A stretch of 64,000 nt of DNA from Spirochaeta thermophila DSM 6578 (GTDB lineage: Bacteria > Spirochaetota > Spirochaetia > Winmispirales > Winmispiraceae), in assembly GCF_000184345.1 (NCBI RefSeq), contig NC_017583.1, forward strand, positions 1,860,001 to 1,924,000, written 5' to 3'. Position numbers and translations under genes: made by a program. Shown piece after piece: positions 1-8,817 of this stretch. Below the pieces are notes generated by a model, which worked only from the letters and a program-made list of their open reading frames with translations, did no database searches and was not told the DNA's origin. Numbering within the stretch: position 1 is the first letter of the stretch; each line of letters starts with the position of its first letter.

Positions 1-584
1 TCCTGAGCAAGCGCACAATTGATCGTAATGCGGACCTTGTGGCCTGTGGGAATATCACCGAAGTCGAGGAAGAAGTTGCCGTCCTTCCCCTCCTTTGCGT
101 CATCCCAACACCCGACCTTCCTGTCCCAGGTGCCGGCCTCGAACACAGCGAAGGAGACATCGACATCGGCGGTGACCCAGGATCCCCTCCCCCAGTTCTC
201 GAACCCGGAGGAGGGCATCACCGCAAAGGTGTAGGTGGCCGTACCTCCACTCAGGGTGAAGGTGAGGTTGTCTCTCGAGGTTCCCCACATGTCCCCGGAA
301 TCATAGTAGGTGGCGGCCCCATTCTCGATCTTTCCCAGGATCTGACCTGCGAGCGCGAGCTCGGTCTCTCCGGGCCAGAGGGCGTTCTCGATCACCAATT
401 CCACCTCGTAGCCGCCCTGGAGATCGACGCTGCTGGGACCCAAGTCCTCTATGGTGGCCTGGACCTCACTGTTGGGGATCCAGTAGACGTCCGCGGTGAG
501 CAGATTGTGCAGGTCGCCCTCACAGGAGGCGAGGATGGCTATACTCATAGTCACGGCACATAGTATTCCTATTGTCCGTTTCAT
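1..584 (-). CDS. Putative lipoprotein of unknown function, partial (3' end beyond window)
   Basis: The reading frame opens at an ATG preceded by GAGGGGG and runs off the left edge with no stop, so the C-terminus is missing. The product starts with a short basic and hydrophobic stretch ending in the lipobox ILASC, which predicts lipidation at about Cys21. The rest is beta-rich and acidic with many aromatic and Gly residues (for example SGGTATYTFAV), suggesting a beta-sandwich. I do not recognise the family. It lies 18 bp after the stop of the CBM48/barrel gene, so the two are probably co-transcribed. Confidence 0.75.
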   Translation of the reverse strand, partial: MKRTIGILCAVTMSIAILASCEGDLHNLLTADVYWIPNSEVQATIEDLGPSSVDLQGGYEVELVIENALWPGETELALAGQILGKIENGAATYYDSGDMWGTSRDNLTFTLSGGTATYTFAVMPSSGFENWGRGSWVTADVDVSFAVFEAGTWDRKVGCWDDAKEGKDGNFFLDFGDIPTGHKVRITINCALAQ

Positions 585-602
585 GGTTACCCCCTCATGA
601 CA

Positions 603-2606
603 TTAGAAATCCCATCTCAGTCCACACACAAACCTGGCGCTTCCCCCGGTTGCCAGGTTGGAGGGACGATACTCGTCAAGATTGAAGACCTCATCCTTTC
701 CATCCTTCCCATAAGGATGGAAGTTGTATTCTATGTTGGCGAAAATCACAGGATTTTTGAGAGAAGAGGACGGGACGGCCCAACTCGCTCCCATGGTCAT
801 GCCGAAGGGTACGAGCGTGGGATCGTCCTCTTCCTTGAGATTGGTGCGCAAGATGAGACCTGTGGTAAGCCCCACCTGCCGGGAAAGTGATGCATCGATG
901 AGGAGACTGTTGTAGAGCACCTCGGCAGGGTACTTCTTTTCGAGTATGTCATACTCGCCGTATTCCAGGGCCAGGGCATAGTAGACATCCAATCCAGGAA
1001 GGAACTCAGCGAGATTCCTGAGTGAGGTCTTGGTTCCCACATCCATGAGCTTGAAGCCGAGATCGTTGTCCTCACCAATGAAGTCCGTCTGCATCCGTGT
1101 GTAAAGCGAGGTCGTGAAGGGCATACCTGCCCACCGGGAGAGATCAGCATCGATCTGTGGCTTGTAGTAGAAGGACTTGTTCTCTTCACCGATCTTATCG
1201 AACTCGTGTGCGAAGGTAGCGTTCGCAGTGAGTGAAAACTTTACGGGCTGTATCTGCACCCACGGAGAGAGCTCGAGAAACAGATTTCCCGGCTTCACGG
1301 TATCGTCATCTCCATAGATGGTGGTTGCCTGAGGACCTGCGATTTTCGTGGTGAGGCTCACCCCGAAGGTATCGCGCTGGTACGATCCTTCAAGCCCCCA
1401 TGCCATACTGTCATCGGTCAGGTCCTGGAATTCCTTGTCCAGCACCTGGTAGGAGAGGAGGTATGCTGCCTTGAGGGAGAGGCCTTCGAGAGGCTCGGCC
1501 CCTATTCCCATCGAGAACATACCCCTGTGGTTCCTGGTGTAATTGAAGAGACGCTCCTCCTCCGTCACGGAGTTGAAGGCGAGATCGAGTGTGTAAGCAT
1601 CGTCGTAGGTGGTGGTGAACCAACTGTACACCCCATCCGTCCCCAGACGCTTATTGGGAGCCACCACGACATCGAGGCTCACCCGATCTCCGATCGATGA
1701 GAGCTTCTCACCGAGAGAGAGCTCGGTGAACCCGGCGTTCGCATCGTTGTCGTCGGCATTGGAGGTATTGAAGAGAAAGACGTGTTCCGTCCCCTTCGAC
1801 CACTTGTAGCCCGTATAGATGTTCACATAGGGATTGGTGATGCGGACTTTGAAATGACCGAGCACCGGCGAGGTGTCATTGAGCCATGCGTCAGCAGGAT
1901 GGAAGGCCGACTCCAGCACATCCTCCAGGCCCTCTTTGAAAGGCACCTCGGGTTCTTCCCCTTTCACCGTACTCGCCTTGTAGAGATACTTGCTCGCTTC
2001 GGCCACCTGCAGCTCGGCATAGATGTTCCATCCGGGCAGGATGTCGCCCTGGAGCTTCCAGTAGGAGCTCGCATAGAGCAGGGAGTAGTCGAGCTCGAAC
2101 CCGCTCTTCTCTCCGGTGGCGAGATCCCTCGTGAGGAAACCCGTGTCGCTTCGCAGAATCGTCCAGGTACCGAAGGTCACAGGCGACATGGTGGGCAGCT
2201 TCACCTTGGGGGCAGCCCCACCCTCTTCAGTCTGGGCTTCCTGGCTGATGAGGAGCATGAGGTTGAGGTAACTGTTCTTTCCCCCGAAACCGTCGTCCTT
2301 AAAATCGGGGGCAGTCTCATCGGTGACCCACGTTCCGTCCACCACGAACTTGTACTGGATCGTGTCGTTGATGGAGAACTGACGCGTATACGTCCACCGT
2401 CCTCCATCCTCCTTTGTCATGAGGGTGGCCTGAGGATCCCAGGAGTTGAACGTACCCGCGATATACACCTCCTGGGCATCGGGGTCTTCATAGACCCAGG
2501 TGACGGTGACCGTCTGTCCATCCTCCTCCAGTGTCCAGGAGACCTCTGCCGCAAGAGGTAGGACCAGTACGGCAAGAAGAAAGGTTGTCAAGACGACTCT
2601 TCTCAT
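603..2606 (-). CDS. Outer-membrane barrel-like protein with N-terminal CBM48/AMPK-type glycan-binding domain
   Basis: The start chosen is the ATG after TGAGGAGGTCGTT, seven codons inside the longest frame, because it has the only good ribosome site. A signal peptide (MRRVVLTTFLLAVLVLPLAA) precedes a domain at about residues 22-115 with the hallmarks of CBM48/glycogen-binding modules: VYIAGTFNSWDP, YKFVVDGTW and NSYLNL near its end. The remaining ~550 residues alternate polar and aromatic residues and end in ...CGLRWDF, a C-terminal Phe pattern typical of outer-membrane barrels. Inference: a surface maltodextrin/starch-binding porin partnering the divergent amylase. A periplasmic all-beta protein is the alternative. 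Confidence 0.75.
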   Translation of the reverse strand: MRRVVLTTFLLAVLVLPLAAEVSWTLEEDGQTVTVTWVYEDPDAQEVYIAGTFNSWDPQATLMTKEDGGRWTYTRQFSINDTIQYKFVVDGTWVTDETAPDFKDDGFGGKNSYLNLMLLISQEAQTEEGGAAPKVKLPTMSPVTFGTWTILRSDTGFLTRDLATGEKSGFELDYSLLYASSYWKLQGDILPGWNIYAELQVAEASKYLYKASTVKGEEPEVPFKEGLEDVLESAFHPADAWLNDTSPVLGHFKVRITNPYVNIYTGYKWSKGTEHVFLFNTSNADDNDANAGFTELSLGEKLSSIGDRVSLDVVVAPNKRLGTDGVYSWFTTTYDDAYTLDLAFNSVTEEERLFNYTRNHRGMFSMGIGAEPLEGLSLKAAYLLSYQVLDKEFQDLTDDSMAWGLEGSYQRDTFGVSLTTKIAGPQATTIYGDDDTVKPGNLFLELSPWVQIQPVKFSLTANATFAHEFDKIGEENKSFYYKPQIDADLSRWAGMPFTTSLYTRMQTDFIGEDNDLGFKLMDVGTKTSLRNLAEFLPGLDVYYALALEYGEYDILEKKYPAEVLYNSLLIDASLSRQVGLTTGLILRTNLKEEDDPTLVPFGMTMGASWAVPSSSLKNPVIFANIEYNFHPYGKDGKDEVFNLDEYRPSNLATGGSARFVCGLRWDF

Positions 2607-2710
2607 AACGACCTCCTCATAGGTCATATATCGCCCTCACCGAGGGCATCGTTTTCACTATAAAGGCAAAATGATAGTAAACGATTTTTATAGTTATTTG
2701 TTTTTAAAAA

Positions 2711-2725
2711 AACGATATAATCGTT
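2711..2725. promoter_or_regulatory. Perfect inverted repeat AACGAT-ATA-ATCGTT
   Basis: Two 6-bp arms around a 3-bp centre form a perfect palindrome in the divergent intergenic region. The half-site ATCGTT recurs close to both transcription starts, so a dimeric repressor is plausible. The regulator is not encoded in this window as far as I can tell. Confidence 0.4.
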
Positions 2726-2786
2726 CATCATATCTTCATCCGCTCCCAAATTGGAAGAAAATCAGTCGATATTGGCCACCATGCTG

Positions 2787-2800
2787 TGCAATCGCTTGCA
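2787..2800. promoter_or_regulatory. LacI-family-type operator TGCAATCGCTTGCA
   Basis: The site is a near-perfect palindrome with the central CG and GCAA/TTGC arms typical of LacI/MalR-family operators. A partial copy, GCAAACGATTT (2950-2960), overlaps the predicted start of the amylase transcript, the classic position for repression. The binding protein is unknown. Confidence 0.5.
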
Positions 2801-2914
2801 TTATTATACCACCACCCCGCTGTGAGCGCAAGAAAAATTTTAAGAATTTTATTTGCTTTAAAAACAAGAGGTTATATAGAAGGCCATCCTTCAGTACTTT
2901 CTAAAGTAATAAAT

Positions 2915-2943
2915 TTGACAGAAGCGAAAACAGGGTGTACCAT
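2915..2943 (+). promoter_or_regulatory. Sigma70-type promoter of the alpha-amylase gene
   Basis: A consensus TTGACA (2915-2920) is followed after exactly 17 bases by TACCAT (2938-2943). The predicted start is near 2950, about 25 bases before the ATG, and overlaps the operator-like GCAAACGATTT. Confidence 0.6.
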
Positions 2944-2974
2944 TGCTTTGCAAACGATTTAACAGGAGGATGCC

Positions 2975-4288
2975 ATGAGACGAGACAGACGCGATCTCCG
3001 GCTCCCTCTCCTCTTCCTCATCATACTCATCACGGGGTGCCCCACCCACTACGATGAAGAGGGAGGAGAGGTGTCCCGCGCGGCCTACTTCGGTTCGCGT
3101 GCCGACGTCATGCTCCAGGGATTCCACTGGGAATCCCATCAAAGCTCCATTCCCTGGTGGGATGTGATAGCCCAGAACGCCGATACCATCGCCTCGGCAG
3201 GCTTCACGGTAGTCTGGCTTCCCCCTCCCTCCGATGCGGCATCGGATGAGGGCTACCTTCCCAGGGAGTGGTACAACCTCTCTTCCTCTTATGGGGAGCA
3301 GTCTCAACTCACCTCGGCAATCAGCGCCCTCCACGACAGGGGGGTGAAGGTACTCGCCGACGTCGTGGTGAACCACCGTGTCGGGACCTACGACTGGGCC
3401 GATTTTTCCGACCCCGCTTTCGATGACAACGCCCGGGCAGTCACCAGTGACGACGAGTGGGGATACGGAACCGGAAACCCCGACACCGGAGACGGCTACT
3501 CGGCGGCAAGGGATCTCGACCACACCTACTACGACGTACAGGATGAGATCATCTACTGGCTCTCCTGGCTCAAGGCCGGCATGGGATTCGACGGGTGGCG
3601 CTACGACTACGTGCGGGGATACGCCGGGTACTACGTGGGAATCTACAACGACGCCACCAGCCCCTACCTTTCGGTGGGGGAACTCTGGCCCGATATCACG
3701 GGCGACTACTATGCCTCGGGAGATGCGGTGAACTACCACCGGCAGAGGCTCATGGACTGGATCGACGCCACAGGCGGGAAGTCCATGGCCTTCGATTTCA
3801 CCACCAAGTGGCAACTCCAGCTCGCCGTGGAGCGGAGCGAGTACTGGCGCCTCGTCGACTCCCAGGGGAAGCCCATAGGTGCGATCGGATGGTGGCCCCA
3901 GATGTCGGTCACGTTTATCGATAATCACGATACCGGTCCCTCTCCCGGCGGTGGGCAGAACCACTGGCCCTTCCCGTCCGACAAGGTGGAAGAGGGATAC
4001 GCCTACATCCTCACCCATCCCGGTGTTCCCTGCGTGTACTGGCCCCACTTCTTCGACTGGGGGAGCGATCTCAGGAACAAGATCAGCACCCTCATCCGGA
4101 TAAGGCGTGAAAAGGGTATCACTTCCACGAGTTCGATCGACGTGCTCGCCGCCGACTCGGGGAAGTACGTGGCCCGTATAGACGATGTACTCATCGTGAA
4201 GATAGGGCCGGATCTGTCCTACAACCCCTCTTCGGAGTGGACCCTCACCGCCTACGGGAACGACTGGGCCGTGTGGACAAAAGAGTAG
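2975..4288 (+). CDS. Alpha-amylase, plant-type GH13, lipoprotein
   Basis: The product is an extracytoplasmic endo-acting starch hydrolase. The lipobox LITGC puts the lipid on Cys22. The four GH13 regions are intact: DVVVNH (129-134), GWRYDY with nucleophile Asp211, VGELW with acid/base Glu236, and FIDNHD with Asp319. The order of motifs and the C-terminal part (WPFPSDK, GYAYILTHPG, and the closing YGNDWAVW) closely resemble cereal alpha-amylases (GH13 subfamily 6) as I recall them. At 437 residues it is complete for that family. AGGAGG precedes the ATG. It is divergent from the CBM48/barrel gene and probably co-regulated with it. Confidence 0.93.
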   Translation: MRRDRRDLRLPLLFLIILITGCPTHYDEEGGEVSRAAYFGSRADVMLQGFHWESHQSSIPWWDVIAQNADTIASAGFTVVWLPPPSDAASDEGYLPREWYNLSSSYGEQSQLTSAISALHDRGVKVLADVVVNHRVGTYDWADFSDPAFDDNARAVTSDDEWGYGTGNPDTGDGYSAARDLDHTYYDVQDEIIYWLSWLKAGMGFDGWRYDYVRGYAGYYVGIYNDATSPYLSVGELWPDITGDYYASGDAVNYHRQRLMDWIDATGGKSMAFDFTTKWQLQLAVERSEYWRLVDSQGKPIGAIGWWPQMSVTFIDNHDTGPSPGGGQNHWPFPSDKVEEGYAYILTHPGVPCVYWPHFFDWGSDLRNKISTLIRIRREKGITSTSSIDVLAADSGKYVARIDDVLIVKIGPDLSYNPSSEWTLTAYGNDWAVWTKE

Positions 4289-4349
4289 AGAATCATTAGA
4301 TTTATAAGCAACTTGCGATATAGTAAGGGATACGACACAGTTGTCACTC

Positions 4350-4375
4350 CCCGGGCCCTATGGCCCGGGTTTGTT
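4350..4375 (+). terminator. GC-rich hairpin with short T-run between amylase and chemoreceptor genes
   Basis: CCCGGGCC (4350-4357) pairs perfectly with GGCCCGGG (4362-4369) over a CTAT loop and is followed by TTTGTT. It can act as the amylase terminator. It lies immediately upstream of the ribosome site (CGGAGGAC) of the next gene, so it would also sit in that gene's leader if its promoter lies upstream. Confidence 0.55.
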
Positions 4376-4385
4376 CGGAGGACAC

Positions 4386-6278
4386 ATGAAATTGCGAACC
4401 CGTCTGTTCCTCGTGGTGCTCGCCACGGGATTCCTCCTCCTCCTGGGGATGGGATCCCTCCTGGTGCAGAATCACCTCTCGACACAGCTCGAGGATGTGC
4501 AGCTCAAGACACATCACCTTCTCCTCGCCGCAGGTGACTTCATCTCGGCCTCGAAGGACCTCATCGCCTACGACACCGCCCGCAGATCCACGGAATACCT
4601 CGAGGACATCCTCGCCCGGTGGAAGGAGTCGATCGCCACGGTGGAAGAGAGGATAGAGGGCCTCTCCACCCATCGCGGGGTCCGGTATCTTCCGCCATCC
4701 CTGAGAGAGGACATCCTCGCGATCCCCGACCTCTGGCGGCTCAACAAGCGCTTCTTCTACCAGACCGAGCAGCAGGTGAACGCGCTCCTCACCGATGTCC
4801 AGATCCCGCAACGATTCCGCCGGGGCCTCCTCCAGATACAGGTGGACCTGCTCACGAATCAGGGCGAGTCAGGCATGGCGGGATACTACATCACCCAGGC
4901 CATGGGATACCTCTATACCACCATCAATGTGGCCGAGGAGTTCTTCTCCTCACAACTCATGCAGCTTTCCTCGGAAGTACAGACGCACGTCAGACGAACG
5001 AAACAGCTGATCCAGACAGGAGTGATCTCTCTTCTCGTTCTCTCGATTCTTCTCTCCGCCCTCCTCGTCATACGGATCACCCGGAGCCTCTCTCGGCGGA
5101 TCCGGGTGATCAACACCCTCATCGGCGAGATCAAGACACAGAGGATCACACCCTCCATCATCAGGGAACTCGACACCCTGGGAGGCCGGAGAGATGAACT
5201 CGGTGAGATTGCGCTCCACACCTCCCAGGTGATGGACGTGCTGCGGTCCTTCCTCCTCTCGGTCCAGCAGGCGGCAGTGGAGGTGGAGACGCTCAAGAAC
5301 GCCCTCGCAGCAGGGCTTTCGGAATCGGCGGCGTCCGTGGAGGAGATCACCAGGAACATAGGATCATTCCGAGAAATGGTGGAGCATCTCGAACAGGCGA
5401 TCGATGTGACCGGAGGGGCCATCTCTTCCATCGCAGGGAGGATAGAGGAGATCCACCGGGACATACAGCGGCAGGCCTCACACATCGCAGAGAGTTCGTC
5501 GGCCATAGAGGAGATGAATGCCGCCATCCAGCAGGCCTCCGGCCTCGCCCGGGAGAGAAGGGAAGGGCTCCAGCATCTCATGGAGCTCATCAGGGAGAAC
5601 GGGGAGAAGATCGCCGGCACCCAGGAGGTCATCTCCACCGTCTCGCGGGAGATCACCAACATCCAGGAAATCATCGAGATCATCGATTCCATCGCGGAAC
5701 AGACCAACATCCTCTCGATGAACGCAGCGATCGAGAGCGCACATGCGGGGGAAGCCGGCAAGGGATTCGCGGTCGTCGCCGAAGAGATACGGAAGCTGGC
5801 GGAATCCACCGAGCAGCACGCAGGAGGTATCACTCGAGCGCTCAAAGGCATGACGGCACAGGTCACGAAGGCCCTCCGGACGAGCAACGAGAGCGCAGAG
5901 TCCTTCGAGCACATCAGGGAGGAGATGAAGAAATTCACCTACAGCCTCGAGGAGATCGCTTCCATCATGACGCAACTCTCCACGGCGAGCACCCAGATCC
6001 TCGAACACATCCATACCATCACCCGGATCACGGGAAAGATCAAAGGGGAATCGGACGAAATCGCGGGAAGGATCTCCGAGATCCACCAGGCAGCGGAGAG
6101 CACGCAAAGCACGTCGCTGATGGTGAAACAGAGCATAGAAGAGATCGAACGAGGGATCGGGGAGATCAGCAAGGCCATGCACGAGGTGGACAGCCTCGCC
6201 CAGGAAACGAAGCTGCGGATGGACGAACTCAAGGGGAGAGTCCACGAGTTCGAACTGGAAGAGGCGGGGAAGCCGTAG
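4386..6278 (+). CDS. Methyl-accepting chemotaxis protein
   Basis: This is a transmembrane chemoreceptor feeding a CheA/CheW array. The start is the ATG after CGGAGGACAC, not the upstream codon of the longer frame. A first membrane segment (about residues 9-28) is followed by a ~180-residue periplasmic helical sensor, a second membrane segment at ~208-232, a HAMP-like linker and a long coiled coil. The conserved signalling tip reads [20 protein letters not shown] and continues with [18 protein letters not shown] (about 433-475). The flanking heptad-rich helices hold Glu/Gln pairs suitable for methylation. The ligand is not predictable; the amylase neighbour only hints at a sugar-related role. 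Confidence 0.95.
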   Translation: MKLRTRLFLVVLATGFLLLLGMGSLLVQNHLSTQLEDVQLKTHHLLLAAGDFISASKDLIAYDTARRSTEYLEDILARWKESIATVEERIEGLSTHRGVRYLPPSLREDILAIPDLWRLNKRFFYQTEQQVNALLTDVQIPQRFRRGLLQIQVDLLTNQGESGMAGYYITQAMGYLYTTINVAEEFFSSQLMQLSSEVQTHVRRTKQLIQTGVISLLVLSILLSALLVIRITRSLSRRIRVINTLIGEIKTQRITPSIIRELDTLGGRRDELGEIALHTSQVMDVLRSFLLSVQQAAVEVETLKNALAAGLSESAASVEEITRNIGSFREMVEHLEQAIDVTGGAISSIAGRIEEIHRDIQRQASHIAESSSAIEEMNAAIQQASGLARERREGLQHLMELIRENGEKIAGTQEVISTVSREITNIQEIIEIIDSIAEQTNILSMNAAIESAHAGEAGKGFAVVAEEIRKLAESTEQHAGGITRALKGMTAQVTKALRTSNESAESFEHIREEMKKFTYSLEEIASIMTQLSTASTQILEHIHTITRITGKIKGESDEIAGRISEIHQAAESTQSTSLMVKQSIEEIERGIGEISKAMHEVDSLAQETKLRMDELKGRVHEFELEEAGKP

Positions 6279-6283
6279 GGGGC

Positions 6284-6577
6284 CTATCCCCCTCCCATGC
6301 GACGGAGGAGACCGGGGAGGGCGGCCGGCAACCTGTGGCGGAAATAGTGGTAGAGCACCCGGTAGCCCTCTCGATACTTTCTCTGGAGGAGTCGTTGGAG
6401 GGCGGAGTCCCTCTCGCTCCGTGAGGGGAACGAGTAGTGGCGCTCCCTCGAAGAGGCCCCTTCCCTCCACCACCTCACGGTGAACCCGTAGTTCGAGAAG
6501 AGATGGAGTTGCCGGTCGTTTATCTCGTAGTAGTGGGTGTGTGTATCCTTCGCCTTCTTGTAGAGTACTATCTGCAT
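6284..6577 (-). CDS. Small WGR-like protein
   Basis: A 97-residue basic protein with no signal or membrane segment. The layout resembles a WGR domain: an N-terminal strand with YYEIN, a central VRWWREG in place of the YGRIG stretch, a FPSRSERDSALQRL helix and the closing QRKYREGY, a common WGR ending. WGR domains are usually nucleic-acid binding modules, so this may be a small DNA-associated protein, but the match is by eye. It lies 17 bp downstream of a membrane-protein gene and converges on the chemoreceptor gene with a 5-bp gap. Confidence 0.6.
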   Translation of the reverse strand: MQIVLYKKAKDTHTHYYEINDRQLHLFSNYGFTVRWWREGASSRERHYSFPSRSERDSALQRLLQRKYREGYRVLYHYFRHRLPAALPGLLRRMGGG

Positions 6578-6594
6578 GGGACCCGCCAGTGTCC

Positions 6595-7281
6595 TTATCG
6601 GTCTCTCACGAGGAGGAGTTGACCACCTTTTTCCCGCAACACATAGGTGACAAAGAGCTCGAAATCAGCGGGAGTCTCCACCTCCATCTCCCGGACAAGG
6701 AAGGAGGCCGGGTTCTCCCCGGTTGCGCCCGGTCGCCACCAGACCCGGGCCGGAAGGAGGCACATACCCGGAGGGAGGGACACGAGGGAAACCGTGAGCT
6801 TACCCCGCCCCACGGTGAGGTACGTGGTGTCCGCCCCACGGAAGCGGGGGGAAAGGAGTTCCAGCCGCACTCGATCGTCCTCGACGCGTACGGGAGTGAG
6901 GAAGGCGAGGGTGCCCGAAGGAGCGGCGGGATACCATCCGGGCAGGAACACGAGAAGGGTCCATATCTGCAAGAGCAGGAATCCGAGGGAGAGCCCCACA
7001 CCCACGGGAAGGAACACCCTCCATAGGAAGATGATGGCGCCCCAGAGCACCACCCCCAGGATGAACGCACGGCTGGTGAGCACCTCCGGTTCGGTCACGA
7101 AGATCCCTAAGAGCCACAGGAGCACGGCAAAGGAGAGAAGGAAGAAGCCCCACTCAAGGCGGGGCCTCTTCTTCCGGGTACGCCACAGCACGAGTGCGAG
7201 CCCCAGACCCGTCGGTGCTCCTACGAGCAACGACCAGAAGGAGGGTGATGCGAGGAGGGCCTCAAGATAGGCCGTAGACAT
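6595..7281 (-). CDS. Conserved-looking membrane protein of unknown function
   Basis: The 228-residue product has four or five hydrophobic segments in its first ~120 residues (around 15-33, 45-62, 70-88, 90-117), then a soluble beta-rich domain of about 110 residues with no recognised motif. The gene overlaps the 3' end of the M32 carboxypeptidase gene by 20 bp, so it is translated from the same message. I do not recognise the family; a membrane-anchored sensor or envelope protein are equally possible. Confidence 0.7.
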   Translation of the reverse strand: MSTAYLEALLASPSFWSLLVGAPTGLGLALVLWRTRKKRPRLEWGFFLLSFAVLLWLLGIFVTEPEVLTSRAFILGVVLWGAIIFLWRVFLPVGVGLSLGFLLLQIWTLLVFLPGWYPAAPSGTLAFLTPVRVEDDRVRLELLSPRFRGADTTYLTVGRGKLTVSLVSLPPGMCLLPARVWWRPGATGENPASFLVREMEVETPADFELFVTYVLREKGGQLLLVRDR

Positions 7282-8782
7282 CGGAGTACTTCCCTCTGAG
7301 ATACGAAAGGAAGTAGTCTGGGTTCAGCGTCTCACCGGTGGCCCGGAGGCACAGCTCATGGGCAGGATAGGTCCTGCCGTGACGGTGGATCTTTTCCCGC
7401 AGCCAGGCGAGGATGGCGTCGAACCGTGCCTCGGCGATGAGGGAGGAGAGGTCTCCCAGATCGCGCTCCATCGCATGGGCCAGCTGGGCGCTGTAGAGGT
7501 TCCCCAGGGTGTAGGTGGGAAAGTAGCCGATCCCCCCGAACGACCAGTGGATGTCCTGGAGGACGCCCTCGGCATCCCGTTCCGGTACTATGCCGAGGAG
7601 CCGCCTGCTCTCCTCCCGCCAGGCCTCAGGCAGATCCTTCACGGCGAGGCGACCCTCTACCAGGGCGAGCTCGAGCCTGAACCTGAGAAGTATGTGGAGG
7701 TTGTAGGTGACCTCATCCGCCTCCACCCTGATGTGCGAGGGCTTCACCTTGTTTATGGCCCGATAGAAGGTCTCGAAATCCACATCCGAGAGGGACGAGA
7801 ACGTTTCCTCGAGGAGCGGGAAGTACTTCTCCCAGAAGGCTCGGCTTCTCCCCACCACGTTCTCCCAGAACCTGGACTGGGATTCGTGGATCCCCAGGGA
7901 CGTGCCGTCCGCGAGGATGGTCCCCGCCAGCTCCTCGGCTATACCCTGCTCATAGAGGGCATGCCCCCCCTCGTGGATGGAACCGAAGAGGGAGGAGGGA
8001 AGGAAGTCCTCCATGTAGCGGGTGGTGATCCTGATGTCCCCCTCACCGAGGGTCGTGGTGAAGGGGTGGGCCGAGACATCGAGGCGGCCCCTCTTCCAGT
8101 CGAATCCCATGTCGGTGAGGATACGACGCCCCACGTGCTCCTGTCCTTCCCGCGGGAAGTGCCGATGGAGAGGGGAGTCGTCCACCTCGCCTGCCTCCAT
8201 GATCGCCTCGAGGAGCTGCACCAGCGGACCTTCGAGTCGATCGAAGACCGCCCGCACCTGGGAGGCCTTCATGTACGGCTCGTACTCGTCGAGGAGGGCA
8301 TCGTAGGGGTGCTCCTCGTACCCGAGCCGGTCTGCGATCTCCCTCACAAGGGAGAGGATCTCCTCGAGATGGGGGGCGAACATCCCAAATTCGTCCTCTG
8401 CCCTCGCCCGCTGCCAGACCACCTGGGCCCTGCTGGTCGTCTCCGCGAAACGGCGCACGAGGTCCTCCGGCAGCTTCGTGGCCCTCCGCCACTCCCGGTA
8501 GGTCTCCCGCACCAAGGCCCGCTCCACCTCGCCCAGCTCCTCCGCCCCCTCCGGCCGCTCCTCACCCGCCCCCGCGGCCGCGAGCAGTTCCCCCACCTCG
8601 AGCGCGGTCTTGCGCCGGTGGATGAGCCCCTGGAGCAGGGCCTGCTGCGCCGCCCGCTCCTCCACAGCACCCTCGGGCATGTAGGTCTCCTGGTCCCAGC
8701 CCAGAAGGGCCTGGACATGGGAGAGAAGCACCACCTCCCGCCAGTAGTCCTTGAGTCGTCTCACCGCATCGTCCGGGCGCAT
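7262..8782 (-). CDS. Metallocarboxypeptidase, M32 family (Taq-type)
   Basis: A cytosolic zinc carboxypeptidase that trims C-terminal residues from peptides. The 506-residue length is normal for the family. The zinc motif HEGGH occurs in GSIHEGGHALYEQG, with further family blocks DMGFDWKRGRLDVSAHPFTT (just upstream), GTSLGIHESQSRFWEN and the C-terminal IHWSFGGIGYFPTYTLGN. GAGGAGG lies seven bases before the ATG. It heads a short minus-strand operon with the membrane protein and the WGR-like protein. Confidence 0.95.
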   Translation of the reverse strand: MRPDDAVRRLKDYWREVVLLSHVQALLGWDQETYMPEGAVEERAAQQALLQGLIHRRKTALEVGELLAAAGAGEERPEGAEELGEVERALVRETYREWRRATKLPEDLVRRFAETTSRAQVVWQRARAEDEFGMFAPHLEEILSLVREIADRLGYEEHPYDALLDEYEPYMKASQVRAVFDRLEGPLVQLLEAIMEAGEVDDSPLHRHFPREGQEHVGRRILTDMGFDWKRGRLDVSAHPFTTTLGEGDIRITTRYMEDFLPSSLFGSIHEGGHALYEQGIAEELAGTILADGTSLGIHESQSRFWENVVGRSRAFWEKYFPLLEETFSSLSDVDFETFYRAINKVKPSHIRVEADEVTYNLHILLRFRLELALVEGRLAVKDLPEAWREESRRLLGIVPERDAEGVLQDIHWSFGGIGYFPTYTLGNLYSAQLAHAMERDLGDLSSLIAEARFDAILAWLREKIHRHGRTYPAHELCLRATGETLNPDYFLSYLRGKYSDVYGLS

Positions 8783-8817
8783 GTATCCTCCTCTTTCTCA
8801 CAATCTCGTGTGGGACT

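Larger units (their letters stand above)
2607..2974. other. Divergent regulatory region between the barrel gene and the amylase gene
   Basis: These 368 bases hold no credible gene and are much richer in A/T than their flanks. They carry a LacI-type operator, several ATCGTT/AACGAT half-sites (2649-2654, 2681-2686, 2711-2725, 2955-2960), a good promoter towards the amylase and a possible -10 (TATAGT, complement of 2657-2662) towards the barrel gene. Half-sites sit near the expected start point of both transcripts. Joint control of starch binding and starch hydrolysis is a reasonable inference. Confidence 0.6.

Noticed and set aside
2671-2904. 77-codon frame in the amylase upstream region
   Set aside because: It lies over operators and A/T-rich DNA, has Lys/Arg/Cys noise composition and no ribosome site.
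2891-4048. 385-codon minus-strand frame opposite the amylase
   Set aside because: Val/Gly/His-rich shadow running through the amylase promoter.
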